From Rhodobacterales bacterium 52_120_T64 (lineage in GTDB: Bacteria > Pseudomonadota > Alphaproteobacteria > Rhodobacterales > Rhodobacteraceae): 64,000 nt of DNA. The stretch's first letter is position 1. The number at the start of each line of letters is the position of its first letter. Both the position numbers and the translations under genes were made by a program. Below the pieces are notes generated by a model. It did no database searches, was not told the origin of the DNA, and saw only the letters and a program-made list of their open reading frames with translations. This document shows, in pieces, positions 24,401 through 32,644 of this stretch. The stretch spans positions 1-64,000 of the forward strand of contig MABA01000009.1 in assembly GCA_002162875.1 (NCBI GenBank). Reading direction: 5' to 3'.

Positions 24401-27130
24401 CTATTTATTTTTCAACGCCATCAGAGCGGCGAAAGGGTTATCAGGATCAATTGGCTTTTCCTTCTGGGGCGGCCGCGCCGAGGAATTCTTCTGGCGATTG
24501 TCGGGCTTACCCTTACCACGAGGCTTACCTTTAGGTTTGCCTTTGCCACGATTCTCGTTGCGTGGCGCAGAGGGGCGACGGCGTGGCGCCCATGTGAAGG
24601 TAAAGAAAACCTCTACTTCCGGTTCTACTTCAGCCTCATTTGGTCCAGCGGTAACGTCCGCTTTAACCGCAGGAGTATCCTCGGTGGTTTCGACTGTTGT
24701 CTCGGCATCCGAAGTTGGTTCCGCAGGTTTGCCTGTCTCAGGTGTTGGCACTACAACTTTAACCTTGGGGCGTTCGCCCTTTTCAGCCTTGTAGCCCAGA
24801 CCCTCCATCAAGTTGGCGAATTGTTCCAGCGTCAGGCCAGTGATCGACAACATGTCTGGATTAGCTTCGAAACCGGATCGGGTATCTTGCCCACGGATCA
24901 TGTCAGCTAAACGTTCCAGCATATCAATGCGGATCGCGCGATCCCCCGCCAATCGATAACCGGCGTGGGCGTAATACCCTACCGGTGCATCTTTGACAGC
25001 AGGTACAGTAACCAGACCAGCTGGGGGTGCTTCAGGGAATTCTTGCAGGCTAGCCGTAAGTGACCACAACACCAAACGCAGGCGCGTCGGGGCGGGTTTG
25101 AGCATTAGCTGTTGGAAAATCGTAAACTGGCCAAAGCGAACGCCGTGCTTGCGCAACAAACCACGCTGGTCTTGATCTAGACCTTTGATATCATCGGCAA
25201 TCTCGGCGCGGGGCAAAACGCCCATCGCCTCGACAATACGAAAGGCAACGCCACGGGCCATGCCTGTGAGCGTTTCGTCGTTTTTCAGCGCCAGGAGCGG
25301 TTCGAACTGCGCTGTGATACGCCGATCAATGAAGTGAGACAGCCGGCGGCGCACTTTTTCGGCCACTTCCGGCCCAGCCTCGTCGTCAACAAATGGTTCG
25401 ACGGCGGGCGACAATGCGTCGGCCCCCGCGACGAGCTTACCAACGGCGTATTCGCCCCACATCAGGCCGCCCTGTTCCGTGATATCCATCTCGGTGTCCG
25501 GCGCGTTATAAAACTTGTCGGAGCGCAGGTTGAACGCTGGTGCCAGCGCCGCTATCGCGGTGGCGCGCAAGGTTTTAGCTTCTTCCGCAGATGCGGATGG
25601 ATCGAGCTGGAAACGGAAGCCTTCAAGCTTACCGATGAAATGGCCCTCGACGGTGACTTCACCGTTTTCGTTTACGTCTGCCACTAGGGCCTCCTTCTGT
25701 TTCAAACGGCGCAGCAAAACACTCGTACGCCGATCGACAAATCGTTGGGTCAGGGCCTCGTGCAAGGCATCCGACAGTCTATCTTCTACGGCGCGGGTTT
25801 CATCACGCCAATGGGCTGCGTCGGCAACCCAGTCTTTACGTTGCGCAACATAGGTCCAAGTGCGGATAAACGCTAGTCGTTTTGACAGCGCATCTATGTC
25901 ACCGGCCACTTTATCGATCTTTTTGACCTGTCCGGCGAGCCAATCGGTGGGAATCCGCCCACCATCGTGCATGAAATCAAACAGTTTCTGGCAGATAACC
26001 GCGTGTTCGGTAGCCGCAACCTTACGGAAATCCGGCACTTGGCAGACTTCCCAAAGCTGCCGCACATCAGAACCACCATCGATTTTATCTTTAATCTCCG
26101 GCATGGCCCAAAGCATCTTCAGCGTGGCAAGATCATCAGCTTCACGTGCGCGGATCAACTCCTCATGGTCGGACACCTGCTCCAACGAACGGATAAGCGC
26201 ATCCGGCGTGCCAAACTCTAAACGCGGGTTACGCCATTGTAGCTTCTTGATCGACGCAAAGTGGTGATTTTCAATCGCTTCAACCCATTCAGGTTCCAGC
26301 GGTCCGGCCTCACCCGTTACACCGAACGTACCATCCGTGGTGAAGCGCCCTGCCCGTCCCGCGATCTGAGCCAGTTCATTCGGATGCAAATACCGGTGTC
26401 GACGCCCATCGAACTTGGACGTTCCAGCCAGTGCTACGTGTTTGATATCTAGGTTCAAGCCCATACCTATCGCATCCGTCGCCACCAGATAATCAACGTC
26501 GCCGTTCTGATACAACTCCACCTGTGCGTTTCGCGTGCGGGGCGACAGCGCCCCCATCACTACGGCCGCACCACCCTTTTGGCGGCGCAACAGCTCGGCA
26601 ATGGCGTAAACATTATCAACCGAGAACGCGACAATGGCCGATCGTGGCGACATTCGGCTGATCTTCTTTTCGCCCGAATAAGACAGATTGGACAAACGAT
26701 CGCGGCGCATAAACTGTGCCTCGGGTATCAAAGACGCAATCCGGCTCCGCATAGTGTCGGCGCCCAAAAATAAGGTTTCCAATTGCCCACGCGCATTCAG
26801 CAAGCGGTCCGTGAAAATATACCCTCGATCGGGGTCAGCGCATATCTGGATTTCATCCACTGCCAGAAAGTCCGCACCTATACCGGCCGGCATTGCCTCA
26901 ACCGTACATACCCAATACTTGGTGCGCGGCGGAACGATGCGTTCCTCCCCCGTCACCAATGCCACGACAGACGATCCACGCAACGCTACGATCCGATCAT
27001 AAACTTCACGTGCCAGCAAGCGCAGTGGCAAGCCGATCACACCTGTTCGATGCGCTAGCATACGTTCAATCGCGTAGTGGGTTTTGCCTGTATTGGTCGG
27101 GCCTAGAACGGCGGTAATTTTTGACTGCAT
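24401..27130 (-). CDS. Suv3-like DExH RNA helicase
   Basis: 909 residues. The Walker A is LGPTNTGKTHYA at about residues 9-20, followed by GLPLRLLAREVYDR (motif Ia), TGEER, the DEIQ box in FLAVDEIQICAD, and motif VI in HPNELAQIAGRAGRFTT. This is the Suv3/mitochondrial-degradosome helicase family present in Alphaproteobacteria. The last 150 residues are low-complexity: acidic and Thr/Glu-rich, then Arg/Lys/Gly/Pro-rich, probably an RNA-contacting tail. It sits between a TPR protein gene (16 bases upstream) and an S4 protein gene, an RNA-metabolism operon. Confidence 0.92.
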   Translation of the reverse strand: MQSKITAVLGPTNTGKTHYAIERMLAHRTGVIGLPLRLLAREVYDRIVALRGSSVVALVTGEERIVPPRTKYWVCTVEAMPAGIGADFLAVDEIQICADPDRGYIFTDRLLNARGQLETLFLGADTMRSRIASLIPEAQFMRRDRLSNLSYSGEKKISRMSPRSAIVAFSVDNVYAIAELLRRQKGGAAVVMGALSPRTRNAQVELYQNGDVDYLVATDAIGMGLNLDIKHVALAGTSKFDGRRHRYLHPNELAQIAGRAGRFTTDGTFGVTGEAGPLEPEWVEAIENHHFASIKKLQWRNPRLEFGTPDALIRSLEQVSDHEELIRAREADDLATLKMLWAMPEIKDKIDGGSDVRQLWEVCQVPDFRKVAATEHAVICQKLFDFMHDGGRIPTDWLAGQVKKIDKVAGDIDALSKRLAFIRTWTYVAQRKDWVADAAHWRDETRAVEDRLSDALHEALTQRFVDRRTSVLLRRLKQKEALVADVNENGEVTVEGHFIGKLEGFRFQLDPSASAEEAKTLRATAIAALAPAFNLRSDKFYNAPDTEMDITEQGGLMWGEYAVGKLVAGADALSPAVEPFVDDEAGPEVAEKVRRRLSHFIDRRITAQFEPLLALKNDETLTGMARGVAFRIVEAMGVLPRAEIADDIKGLDQDQRGLLRKHGVRFGQFTIFQQLMLKPAPTRLRLVLWSLTASLQEFPEAPPAGLVTVPAVKDAPVGYYAHAGYRLAGDRAIRIDMLERLADMIRGQDTRSGFEANPDMLSITGLTLEQFANLMEGLGYKAEKGERPKVKVVVPTPETGKPAEPTSDAETTVETTEDTPAVKADVTAGPNEAEVEPEVEVFFTFTWAPRRRPSAPRNENRGKGKPKGKPRGKGKPDNRQKNSSARPPQKEKPIDPDNPFAALMALKNK

Positions 27131-27145
27131 ACTCGGGACTTAATG

Positions 27146-27712
27146 TTACAACTCGGTACCGTCAATAAGCGGTCGCAACTCAATCAGGGCCTCGTTCACG
27201 TTTTCAAGAAACGGGTGGATCTCGCGGGCCATAGTATATGCCTTATATGCACCCTCGAAATCACCGAGTTCCTCAAATATCAGGCCAAGCCCATTCAACG
27301 CCCCGAAATGCCGAGGGTTCAGAAGTAATGTCTGCTGGATGTCCGAAATCGATAAAGCGTATTGGTCGGTCAGGTAATATACAGTCGCACGCGCATTCCA
27401 CGCTTCGGCAAACTCAGGTGCATGGTCGATCAGGGCGGATAGATGCTCGATCGCTTTTGGAAAGTTCTGGTCCGTCATGGCATATTGGGCGCGTTCAAAT
27501 AGTAAATCCATCGACGCCGAACCCGAGTGAAGCCAAATTTCAACAATCTCGCTCTCTATATCGTAGAAATCTTCAGTGTCCGACTCGCGCAACAGACTGA
27601 ACAGCTCGTCTAAACGAAATTCCTCGTCCTCAACTACACTGCCGGCGTCAGCGCGGGCCGTAGTTGCGAACAATTGTAACGCTAGTATCAATACTATACT
27701 CGTAAACCGCAC
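27146..27712 (-). CDS. Exported TPR-repeat protein
   Basis: 188 residues with a signal peptide (MRFTSIVLILALQLFATTARA, cut near residue 21/22). Tetratricopeptide repeats cover residues 75-180, seen as FPKAIEHLSALIDHAPEFAEAWNARATVYYL and the following NPRHFGALNGLGLIFEELGDFEGA unit. It is a periplasmic scaffold-type protein with no enzyme motif. It is upstream of the Suv3-like helicase in the same operon; the functional link is unclear because the compartments differ. Confidence 0.85.
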   Translation of the reverse strand: MRFTSIVLILALQLFATTARADAGSVVEDEEFRLDELFSLLRESDTEDFYDIESEIVEIWLHSGSASMDLLFERAQYAMTDQNFPKAIEHLSALIDHAPEFAEAWNARATVYYLTDQYALSISDIQQTLLLNPRHFGALNGLGLIFEELGDFEGAYKAYTMAREIHPFLENVNEALIELRPLIDGTEL

Positions 27713-27830
27713 AGTACGCTCCGTTTCAAAACTGAACTCTCACCTAACGCAACGGTATGTGCATCAGAGGGTTCCATTATAGCCAACTCCACCATACTTT
27801 ACACAAGACTTAATAACATCGGAGACAATT

Positions 27831-28121
27831 ATGAGTGATATTCTGGAATCAGCCGTGAGTGTGCTGAACGACAAATTCGAAGGCCAGTCGTTTGACGGTT
27901 CGGTAAAGTTTGAACTGGTCGGCATTGGCGCCATCCGCATCGACGAGAGCGGTGTAAGTGTTGATGATGGCGACGCTGATTGTACTTTGTCAGCGGATGC
28001 CGATGTGTTTCAGGCTATTATCGAAGGGGATACCAACCCGACCGCGGCTTTCATGACCGGTAAACTGAAGGTTGACGGCGACATGGGCATGGCGCTGAAA
28101 TTGGGTTCTTTGTTAGCCTGA
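27831..28121 (+). CDS. SCP2 sterol-binding-domain protein
   Basis: 96 residues, the whole protein being one SCP2-like fold: LESAVSVLNDKFEGQSFDGS at the start, CTLSADADVFQAIIEGDTNPTAAFM, and GKLKVDGDMGMALKLGSLL at the end. A GGAGACAATT site precedes the ATG. Proteins of this type bind lipids or acyl groups in the cytoplasm. It overlaps the start of the next gene by one base, so the two are coupled, suggesting joint action on lipids. Confidence 0.92.
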   Translation: MSDILESAVSVLNDKFEGQSFDGSVKFELVGIGAIRIDESGVSVDDGDADCTLSADADVFQAIIEGDTNPTAAFMTGKLKVDGDMGMALKLGSLLA

Positions 28122-29050
28122 TGAATTCCGCGCCATTGTACAACTTAACCGGAGTTCCTGCGGGCGGTAATGCCCGGTTTGTGTCGACCCACGACGGAAC
28201 AAAGGTCCGTGTTGCTTATTGGCAAGGCGGGGAACGTGGCACGGTATTATTGCTACCGGGGCGCACCGAATACATCGAAAAATACGGGCGTATGGTTGCC
28301 AAGCTTCTTGCGCGTGACTTGAATGTGGTGGTTATCGACTGGCGCGGCCAAGGGCTTTCTCATCGCCATGACGGTCGACGAGATCGTGGGCACGTTGAAA
28401 GTTTCCTGCATTATCAGCAAGATATAGCTGCTGCTTTGAACGCTCCGGAAATCGCTGCGTTGCGCGGACCTATGACGTTATTCTCCCATTCAATGGGGGG
28501 ATGCATTGGTTTACGCGCTCTTGTTGATGGGATCGATGTTAAGGCTGCGATTTTCTCCAGCCCTATGTGGGGCTTACACGGTTCTGTTACGGAAAAATTT
28601 GGTCTTAGGGTGGTGAATACGCTTGGACGACCTTTTGACCAGCACAAAGCCTTGGTTCCAAACACCGAACCAACATATTATGTATCGGTTAACCCTTTTG
28701 AGGGGAACGAATTGACCAATGACGCCGACCACTATGCGATGTTTCAGGCGCACCTAGACGCCGAACCTGATTTGGGTCTTGGTGGGCCGACCATTCAGTG
28801 GGCGGTCGAAGCGTTCAAGGAAATGAAAATACTGATGCATGCCAATGTGCCGAACGTTCCGACACTGACGTTTTTGGGTACTCAGGAAATTGTTGTAGAC
28901 GGCGATGCGATCACATCCCGTGCGCAAACGCTTCCGAACAATCAATTCGAAATCATTGACGGCGGCAAGCATGAAATCTGGATGGAAACGCCAGTAATCC
29001 AAACGCAAGTTTGGGGTATTATGGACCAGTTTCTGGACCAGATGCTATAA
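28121..29050 (+). CDS. Alpha/beta hydrolase, lysophospholipase (PldB-like)
   Basis: 309 residues. The fold shows TVLLLPGRTEYIEKYGRM, VVIDWRGQGLSHR and the nucleophile elbow FSHSMGGCIG (Ser near residue 124). Asp and His of the triad are probably in VPTLTFLGTQEIVVDGDA and IDGGKHEIWMET. The N-terminus has no signal peptide, so it is likely cytoplasmic or membrane-associated. Serine-aided lysophospholipase or monoglyceride-lipase activity is the family expectation. Translationally coupled to the SCP2 gene. Confidence 0.88.
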   Translation: MNSAPLYNLTGVPAGGNARFVSTHDGTKVRVAYWQGGERGTVLLLPGRTEYIEKYGRMVAKLLARDLNVVVIDWRGQGLSHRHDGRRDRGHVESFLHYQQDIAAALNAPEIAALRGPMTLFSHSMGGCIGLRALVDGIDVKAAIFSSPMWGLHGSVTEKFGLRVVNTLGRPFDQHKALVPNTEPTYYVSVNPFEGNELTNDADHYAMFQAHLDAEPDLGLGGPTIQWAVEAFKEMKILMHANVPNVPTLTFLGTQEIVVDGDAITSRAQTLPNNQFEIIDGGKHEIWMETPVIQTQVWGIMDQFLDQML

Positions 29051-29080
29051 ACGCCTGCCTTGTTTTCAAAGGCAGGCGTT
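29050..29080. terminator. Hairpin between convergent genes
   Basis: A perfect 12-bp inverted repeat AACGCCTGCCTT / AAGGCAGGCGTT with a 7-base loop begins at the last base of the hydrolase stop codon. No T-run follows on the + strand. It lies between the hydrolase and the minus-strand DUF1127 gene and could serve both. A related GCCTGCC/GGCAGGC hairpin occurs near 15834-15858. Confidence 0.75.
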
Positions 29081-29109
29081 CAGTTAACCATCTTATTTAA
29101 AACGTTTTT

Positions 29110-29307
29110 TTAAGCCCAAAACGGCTTGTGTGCTTCGCGCATTGCCTGTGCTTCGGTAACGCCGATGTCATCTAGCGCGCTCCAGCTTAGCTTGGCCAAC
29201 GAGCGGCGTTGGCTTGCGATACGGACGCTTTCGACGACCCAGTTAAAGGCTGCAGTTGCCGAAATTGTGTGTGCCGGTGTGTGTGCTTTTAAAGTTGCGT
29301 TGTGCAT
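29110..29307 (-). CDS. DUF1127 small protein
   Basis: 65 residues from ATG 29307, five bases after GGAGGGC; an ATG four codons upstream overlaps that site. The C-terminal DUF1127 pattern is visible as RRSLAKLSWSALDDIGVTEAQAMREAHKPFW. The compact Arg-rich helix-turn motif is found in alphaproteobacterial small proteins, some of which take part in RNA turnover and phosphate or stress responses. Divergent from a LysR regulator gene that may control it. Confidence 0.85.
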   Translation of the reverse strand: MHNATLKAHTPAHTISATAAFNWVVESVRIASQRRSLAKLSWSALDDIGVTEAQAMREAHKPFWA

Positions 29308-29430
29308 GATGCCCTCCATTGGGTTTCGTTATGAGTTCGATTGTTCCTATCAGGAATGTTGATTTATATGCCAGAATATGATTAATAATAAAAATGAATG
29401 TTTTTTATGCAATACATCACGGATATTGAT

Positions 29431-30303
29431 ATGCCCAGAAACCTCGATATGACTGCCCTTCGTGCCTTTGTAACAGTAGCCGAAACCGGTGGCGTCACCC
29501 GCGCCGCGGGGCAACTTCATCTGACGCAATCAGCGGTATCGATGCAGGTGAAACGGCTGGAGGAATCGATCGGACAATCCCTTCTGGAACGCGCCGGTCG
29601 CGGCGTTGCCTTAACGGCGCATGGCGAACAGATGCTGGGATATGGTCGTCGAATTCTGGCTTTGAACGATGAAGTATGGGCGCGCATGACCGATCAGGCG
29701 TACGAGGGAGAGATCACGCTGGGCGTCCCATCAGACATCATTTATCCGTATATTCCTACTGTATTACAACGGTTTGCGGTTGAGTATCCACGCATCAAAG
29801 TTAACCTACTTTCGTCCTACACGAGCCGCTTGAAACGTCAGCTGGCGCGCGGCGAGGTGGATATCATCCTGACGACTGAAACTGAAATCGACGCCGGAGG
29901 GGAAACCCTGCAACGGGCGCAAATGCTGTGGGTCGGCTCGCCGGGCGGTGCAAGCTGGAAAGCCCGCCCTGCCCGTCTGGCATTCGAGCATGGGTGTGCG
30001 TTTCGCAGCTGTGCCCAACGAGCGTTGGACGAGGCTGGAATACTGTGGGAAATGGCCGTCGAATCGGACTCGACTCGCACTGTGGAGGCTTCGGTTTCTG
30101 CGGATCTGGCTATTCACGCGGCACTGGAAGGGACAGTTGACCACCGCCTAGAGGTCGTTCCGCATAACGGGGTTTTACCCGATTTGCCGCTGTTCAACAT
30201 CAACATGTATGTTGCCGCCGGACCGCAGGTTGCGCTGGCTGAACGGCTGGCTAATCTGGTGCGGCACGCCTACGGATCCGAGATGTTGAAGGCGGCGGAA
30301 TAG
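29431..30303 (+). CDS. LysR family transcriptional regulator
   Basis: 290 residues from ATG 29431 (upstream in-frame ATGs at 29398 and 29407 add residues outside the usual HTH start). The winged HTH spans residues 5-63: DMTALRAFVTVAETGGVTRA, LHLTQSAVSMQVKRLEESIG, then LERAGRGVALTAHGEQML. The effector domain is GEITLGVPSDIIYPYIPTVL and onward. Its start faces the DUF1127 gene 123 bases away, the classic LysR arrangement for control of a divergent target. Ligand unknown. Confidence 0.9.
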   Translation: MPRNLDMTALRAFVTVAETGGVTRAAGQLHLTQSAVSMQVKRLEESIGQSLLERAGRGVALTAHGEQMLGYGRRILALNDEVWARMTDQAYEGEITLGVPSDIIYPYIPTVLQRFAVEYPRIKVNLLSSYTSRLKRQLARGEVDIILTTETEIDAGGETLQRAQMLWVGSPGGASWKARPARLAFEHGCAFRSCAQRALDEAGILWEMAVESDSTRTVEASVSADLAIHAALEGTVDHRLEVVPHNGVLPDLPLFNINMYVAAGPQVALAERLANLVRHAYGSEMLKAAE

Positions 30304-30382
30304 GCGTTAACCTTTAGACAAAATCGTGTGTTTTTCGTTGTGCACAACACGTGCACAACGCGTATGTACGATTTGCGTTAAC
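30304..30382. promoter_or_regulatory. Nested palindrome between convergent genes
   Basis: An inner perfect 10-bp inverted repeat CGTTGTGCAC / GTGCACAACG (30336-30345, 30351-30360) is enclosed by AAATCGT (30321-30327) and its reverse complement ACGATTT (30368-30374). Outside these lie GCGTTAAC at 30304-30311 and again at 30375-30382; its GTTAAC core is itself palindromic. The structure fills the gap between the LysR and oxidoreductase stops. It may be a terminator, but no long T-tract is present. Confidence 0.55.
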
Positions 30383-30385
30383 TTT

Positions 30386-31348
30386 TCAGTCGACCTGCAC
30401 TACGACTTTGCCCGTGGCTTTGCGATCTATTAACAATTGCAACGCCTCGTTCGCTTGTTCTAGCGGCAGGACATGGCTGACGTGAGGCTTTAGCCGACCC
30501 TCGGAATACCATGTGAACAGTTGGGTGAAACTCTCGGTCAGGACCGAGGGTTTGAACTTGGCATAGCCCCCCCAATAGAAACCGACGACCGTTATGTTTT
30601 TCACCAACAAAATGTTGGCGGGGATTTGTGGAACTTCGCCACTAGCAAAACCGAGCGGGATGATGCGGGCCTCAGGGTTGCACGAACGCATCGCGGCCTT
30701 GAACTGGTCGCCACCGATCGGGTCGTAGACGACATCGGCGCCACCCAAGGATTTCACGATTTCGCGAATGTCTTGGGTGGAGCTATCGATAAGATGATCT
30801 GCACCCGCCTTTTTGGCAATCGCCAGTTTGTCAGCGCCCCGCGCACAGGCGATGACGGTCGCGCCCATCAATTTGCCAAGCTCAACCGCGGTTAGGCCAA
30901 TACCGCCAGATGCGCCTAGCACCAGCAAGGTTTCACCCGCTTTTAGGTGCGCTTTATAATCGAGTGCTACATGGCTGGTTCCGTATGCGACCAAAAACGC
31001 GGCGGCGTCTGTGTTTGACATATCGTCAGGTACAGGCACGCAGGTGGCTGCCGAAATGCAGGAATATTCGCCCAAGCCCCCGACACCGCTGTACGACGCG
31101 ATACGCTGACCGACAGTAAGGGTATCAACCCCCTCGCCCAATGCATCGACTGTGGCGCAAATCTCCATCCCCGGCGAAAACGGCAGGTCGAATTTTTCCT
31201 GATACTTGCCTTGCACGATCAAGGTGTCGCCAAAGTTGATACCGCAGGTATGGATGCGAACGCGCACTTGCCCGGCTGTGGGCACCGGAATTTTGACAGT
31301 ATCGAGGGTCATGGGGTGACCCATTTCGTGAAGCCGCATCGCACGCAT
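30386..31348 (-). CDS. NADPH:quinone oxidoreductase family protein (MDR superfamily)
   Basis: 320 residues from ATG 31348, seven bases after AGGAG; an ATG two codons earlier is too close to that site. The GroES-like N-domain has GINFGDTLIVQGKY and FSPGMEICATVDALGEGV. The Rossmann domain has LLVLGASGGIGLTAVELGKLMG. Structural zinc Cys residues of alcohol dehydrogenases are absent, fitting the quinone oxidoreductase branch (QOR/zeta-crystallin). Cytoplasmic. Its start is close behind the end of an MFS transporter gene, so the two are likely cotranscribed. Confidence 0.9.
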   Translation of the reverse strand: MRAMRLHEMGHPMTLDTVKIPVPTAGQVRVRIHTCGINFGDTLIVQGKYQEKFDLPFSPGMEICATVDALGEGVDTLTVGQRIASYSGVGGLGEYSCISAATCVPVPDDMSNTDAAAFLVAYGTSHVALDYKAHLKAGETLLVLGASGGIGLTAVELGKLMGATVIACARGADKLAIAKKAGADHLIDSSTQDIREIVKSLGGADVVYDPIGGDQFKAAMRSCNPEARIIPLGFASGEVPQIPANILLVKNITVVGFYWGGYAKFKPSVLTESFTQLFTWYSEGRLKPHVSHVLPLEQANEALQLLIDRKATGKVVVQVD

Positions 31349-31363
31349 TGTCATTCTCCTGCT

Positions 31364-32485
31364 TTAGGTCCGCCTGAATGCCAGCAGCATCGCGGTAAAA
31401 TTGAAAGCGGCAGCGGTTAGAGCAACTGCCATAAATCCGCTACCTTCATACATCTGCCCCATCAACAGCACACCGACTGCCGCCGCCGAATAGGTTGTCG
31501 CGCTGTAAAGCCCCATTACCGCACCACGATTATTGGGTGCGAGGGCATTCAGTCCGACCACAATCATATTAAGAATGAAATGGTTGATGAACCCCCAAAT
31601 GAACACCATCAAAAGAAACGCTGCGAAACTTGGGGCAATTGGCAGTGGCGCCAACAATACGGCGCCTAAACCAAATCCCGTTGTAAGCACGATTTTTCGA
31701 CCGTATTTGTCGATGACGCCAGACACTAGTGCCGCAAGACCAAAGCCGACACCATAGGAGAGCGCGCTGAGGCCAGCAGCGGTTGCACCAATTCCAAAGG
31801 TGGTGCGGGTATGCGCGCCTAGGTATGCGTAGCCACCGTAAAAGCTCATCATAAAAAGCATGCACAGTGCGTATTGCGTTGTGCCACCCGGCAGGGTCAA
31901 CGGAATGAACCGCCCCATACGAACGCGCGCTACGGCGGGTTTCGATGGCGGCAATATTTTGACGGCAAATAGAATCGTGATAATTGTGGCGATGCCGACA
32001 AGAATCAGCATTTGTCGCCACCCGAACACGCCTGACAAGAACGCCCCTATCGGTACGGCGGCAACCATGGCTATAGACCAGCCAAATAGCACCCGCGACA
32101 TGTACCGTGATTCCTGCCCTTTGGGTGAAATCTCCGCCGTTATTCCGTATATTGCCGGTAGTGCTACGCCGGCCCCCGCGCCCGCCAACGTTTGTGCAGC
32201 CGTCAATCCTAGCCAACCCGTCGAGAGGGCCGCCCCGAATTGGGCCAGCCCTACCAGCACTAGTGAGAAGGTTAGCGAACGTGCCAGACCGAATCCATCT
32301 AACGAGCGGCCAAGCCAAAGGGCGGTGATTGCTGTCCCTGCGCTGTAGCCTGCGATCGCCCGCCCTGCCTCGGAAACCGTGGCGCCGAATTCAGATGCAA
32401 TATCTGTCAGGATTGGCGATAGCAGCAAGGCATTCGCCCCGATCAGGGCAATGCACATCATCAGAATATATAGTGGAGCAGTCAT
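31364..32485 (-). CDS. MFS transporter (drug/metabolite efflux type)
   Basis: 373 residues from ATG 32485, five bases after GAGG; an ATG four codons upstream is possible. Eleven to twelve membrane segments. The motif A-like loop GRSLDGFGLARSL follows helix 2, and a second copy DKYGRKIVLTTGFGLG follows helix 8, as expected for the major facilitator superfamily. The end overlaps the ribosome-binding region of the quinone oxidoreductase gene, suggesting a two-gene operon. Substrate unknown. Confidence 0.88.
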   Translation of the reverse strand: MTAPLYILMMCIALIGANALLLSPILTDIASEFGATVSEAGRAIAGYSAGTAITALWLGRSLDGFGLARSLTFSLVLVGLAQFGAALSTGWLGLTAAQTLAGAGAGVALPAIYGITAEISPKGQESRYMSRVLFGWSIAMVAAVPIGAFLSGVFGWRQMLILVGIATIITILFAVKILPPSKPAVARVRMGRFIPLTLPGGTTQYALCMLFMMSFYGGYAYLGAHTRTTFGIGATAAGLSALSYGVGFGLAALVSGVIDKYGRKIVLTTGFGLGAVLLAPLPIAPSFAAFLLMVFIWGFINHFILNMIVVGLNALAPNNRGAVMGLYSATTYSAAAVGVLLMGQMYEGSGFMAVALTAAAFNFTAMLLAFRRT

Positions 32486-32644
32486 CGAGCCTCGCATCGG
32501 CGGTTATTCCGCGGCATTTGTTGTGGTTTTCGTAACATGTGCAAGCATCTTCTTGCCAAACGTGTTGATTGGGCATATGTCGGGCGTCGAACGGGGTTGT
32601 CAGTGGGCAACCCCGCATTTCTTCTGTTTTTAAGGATACGCCCC

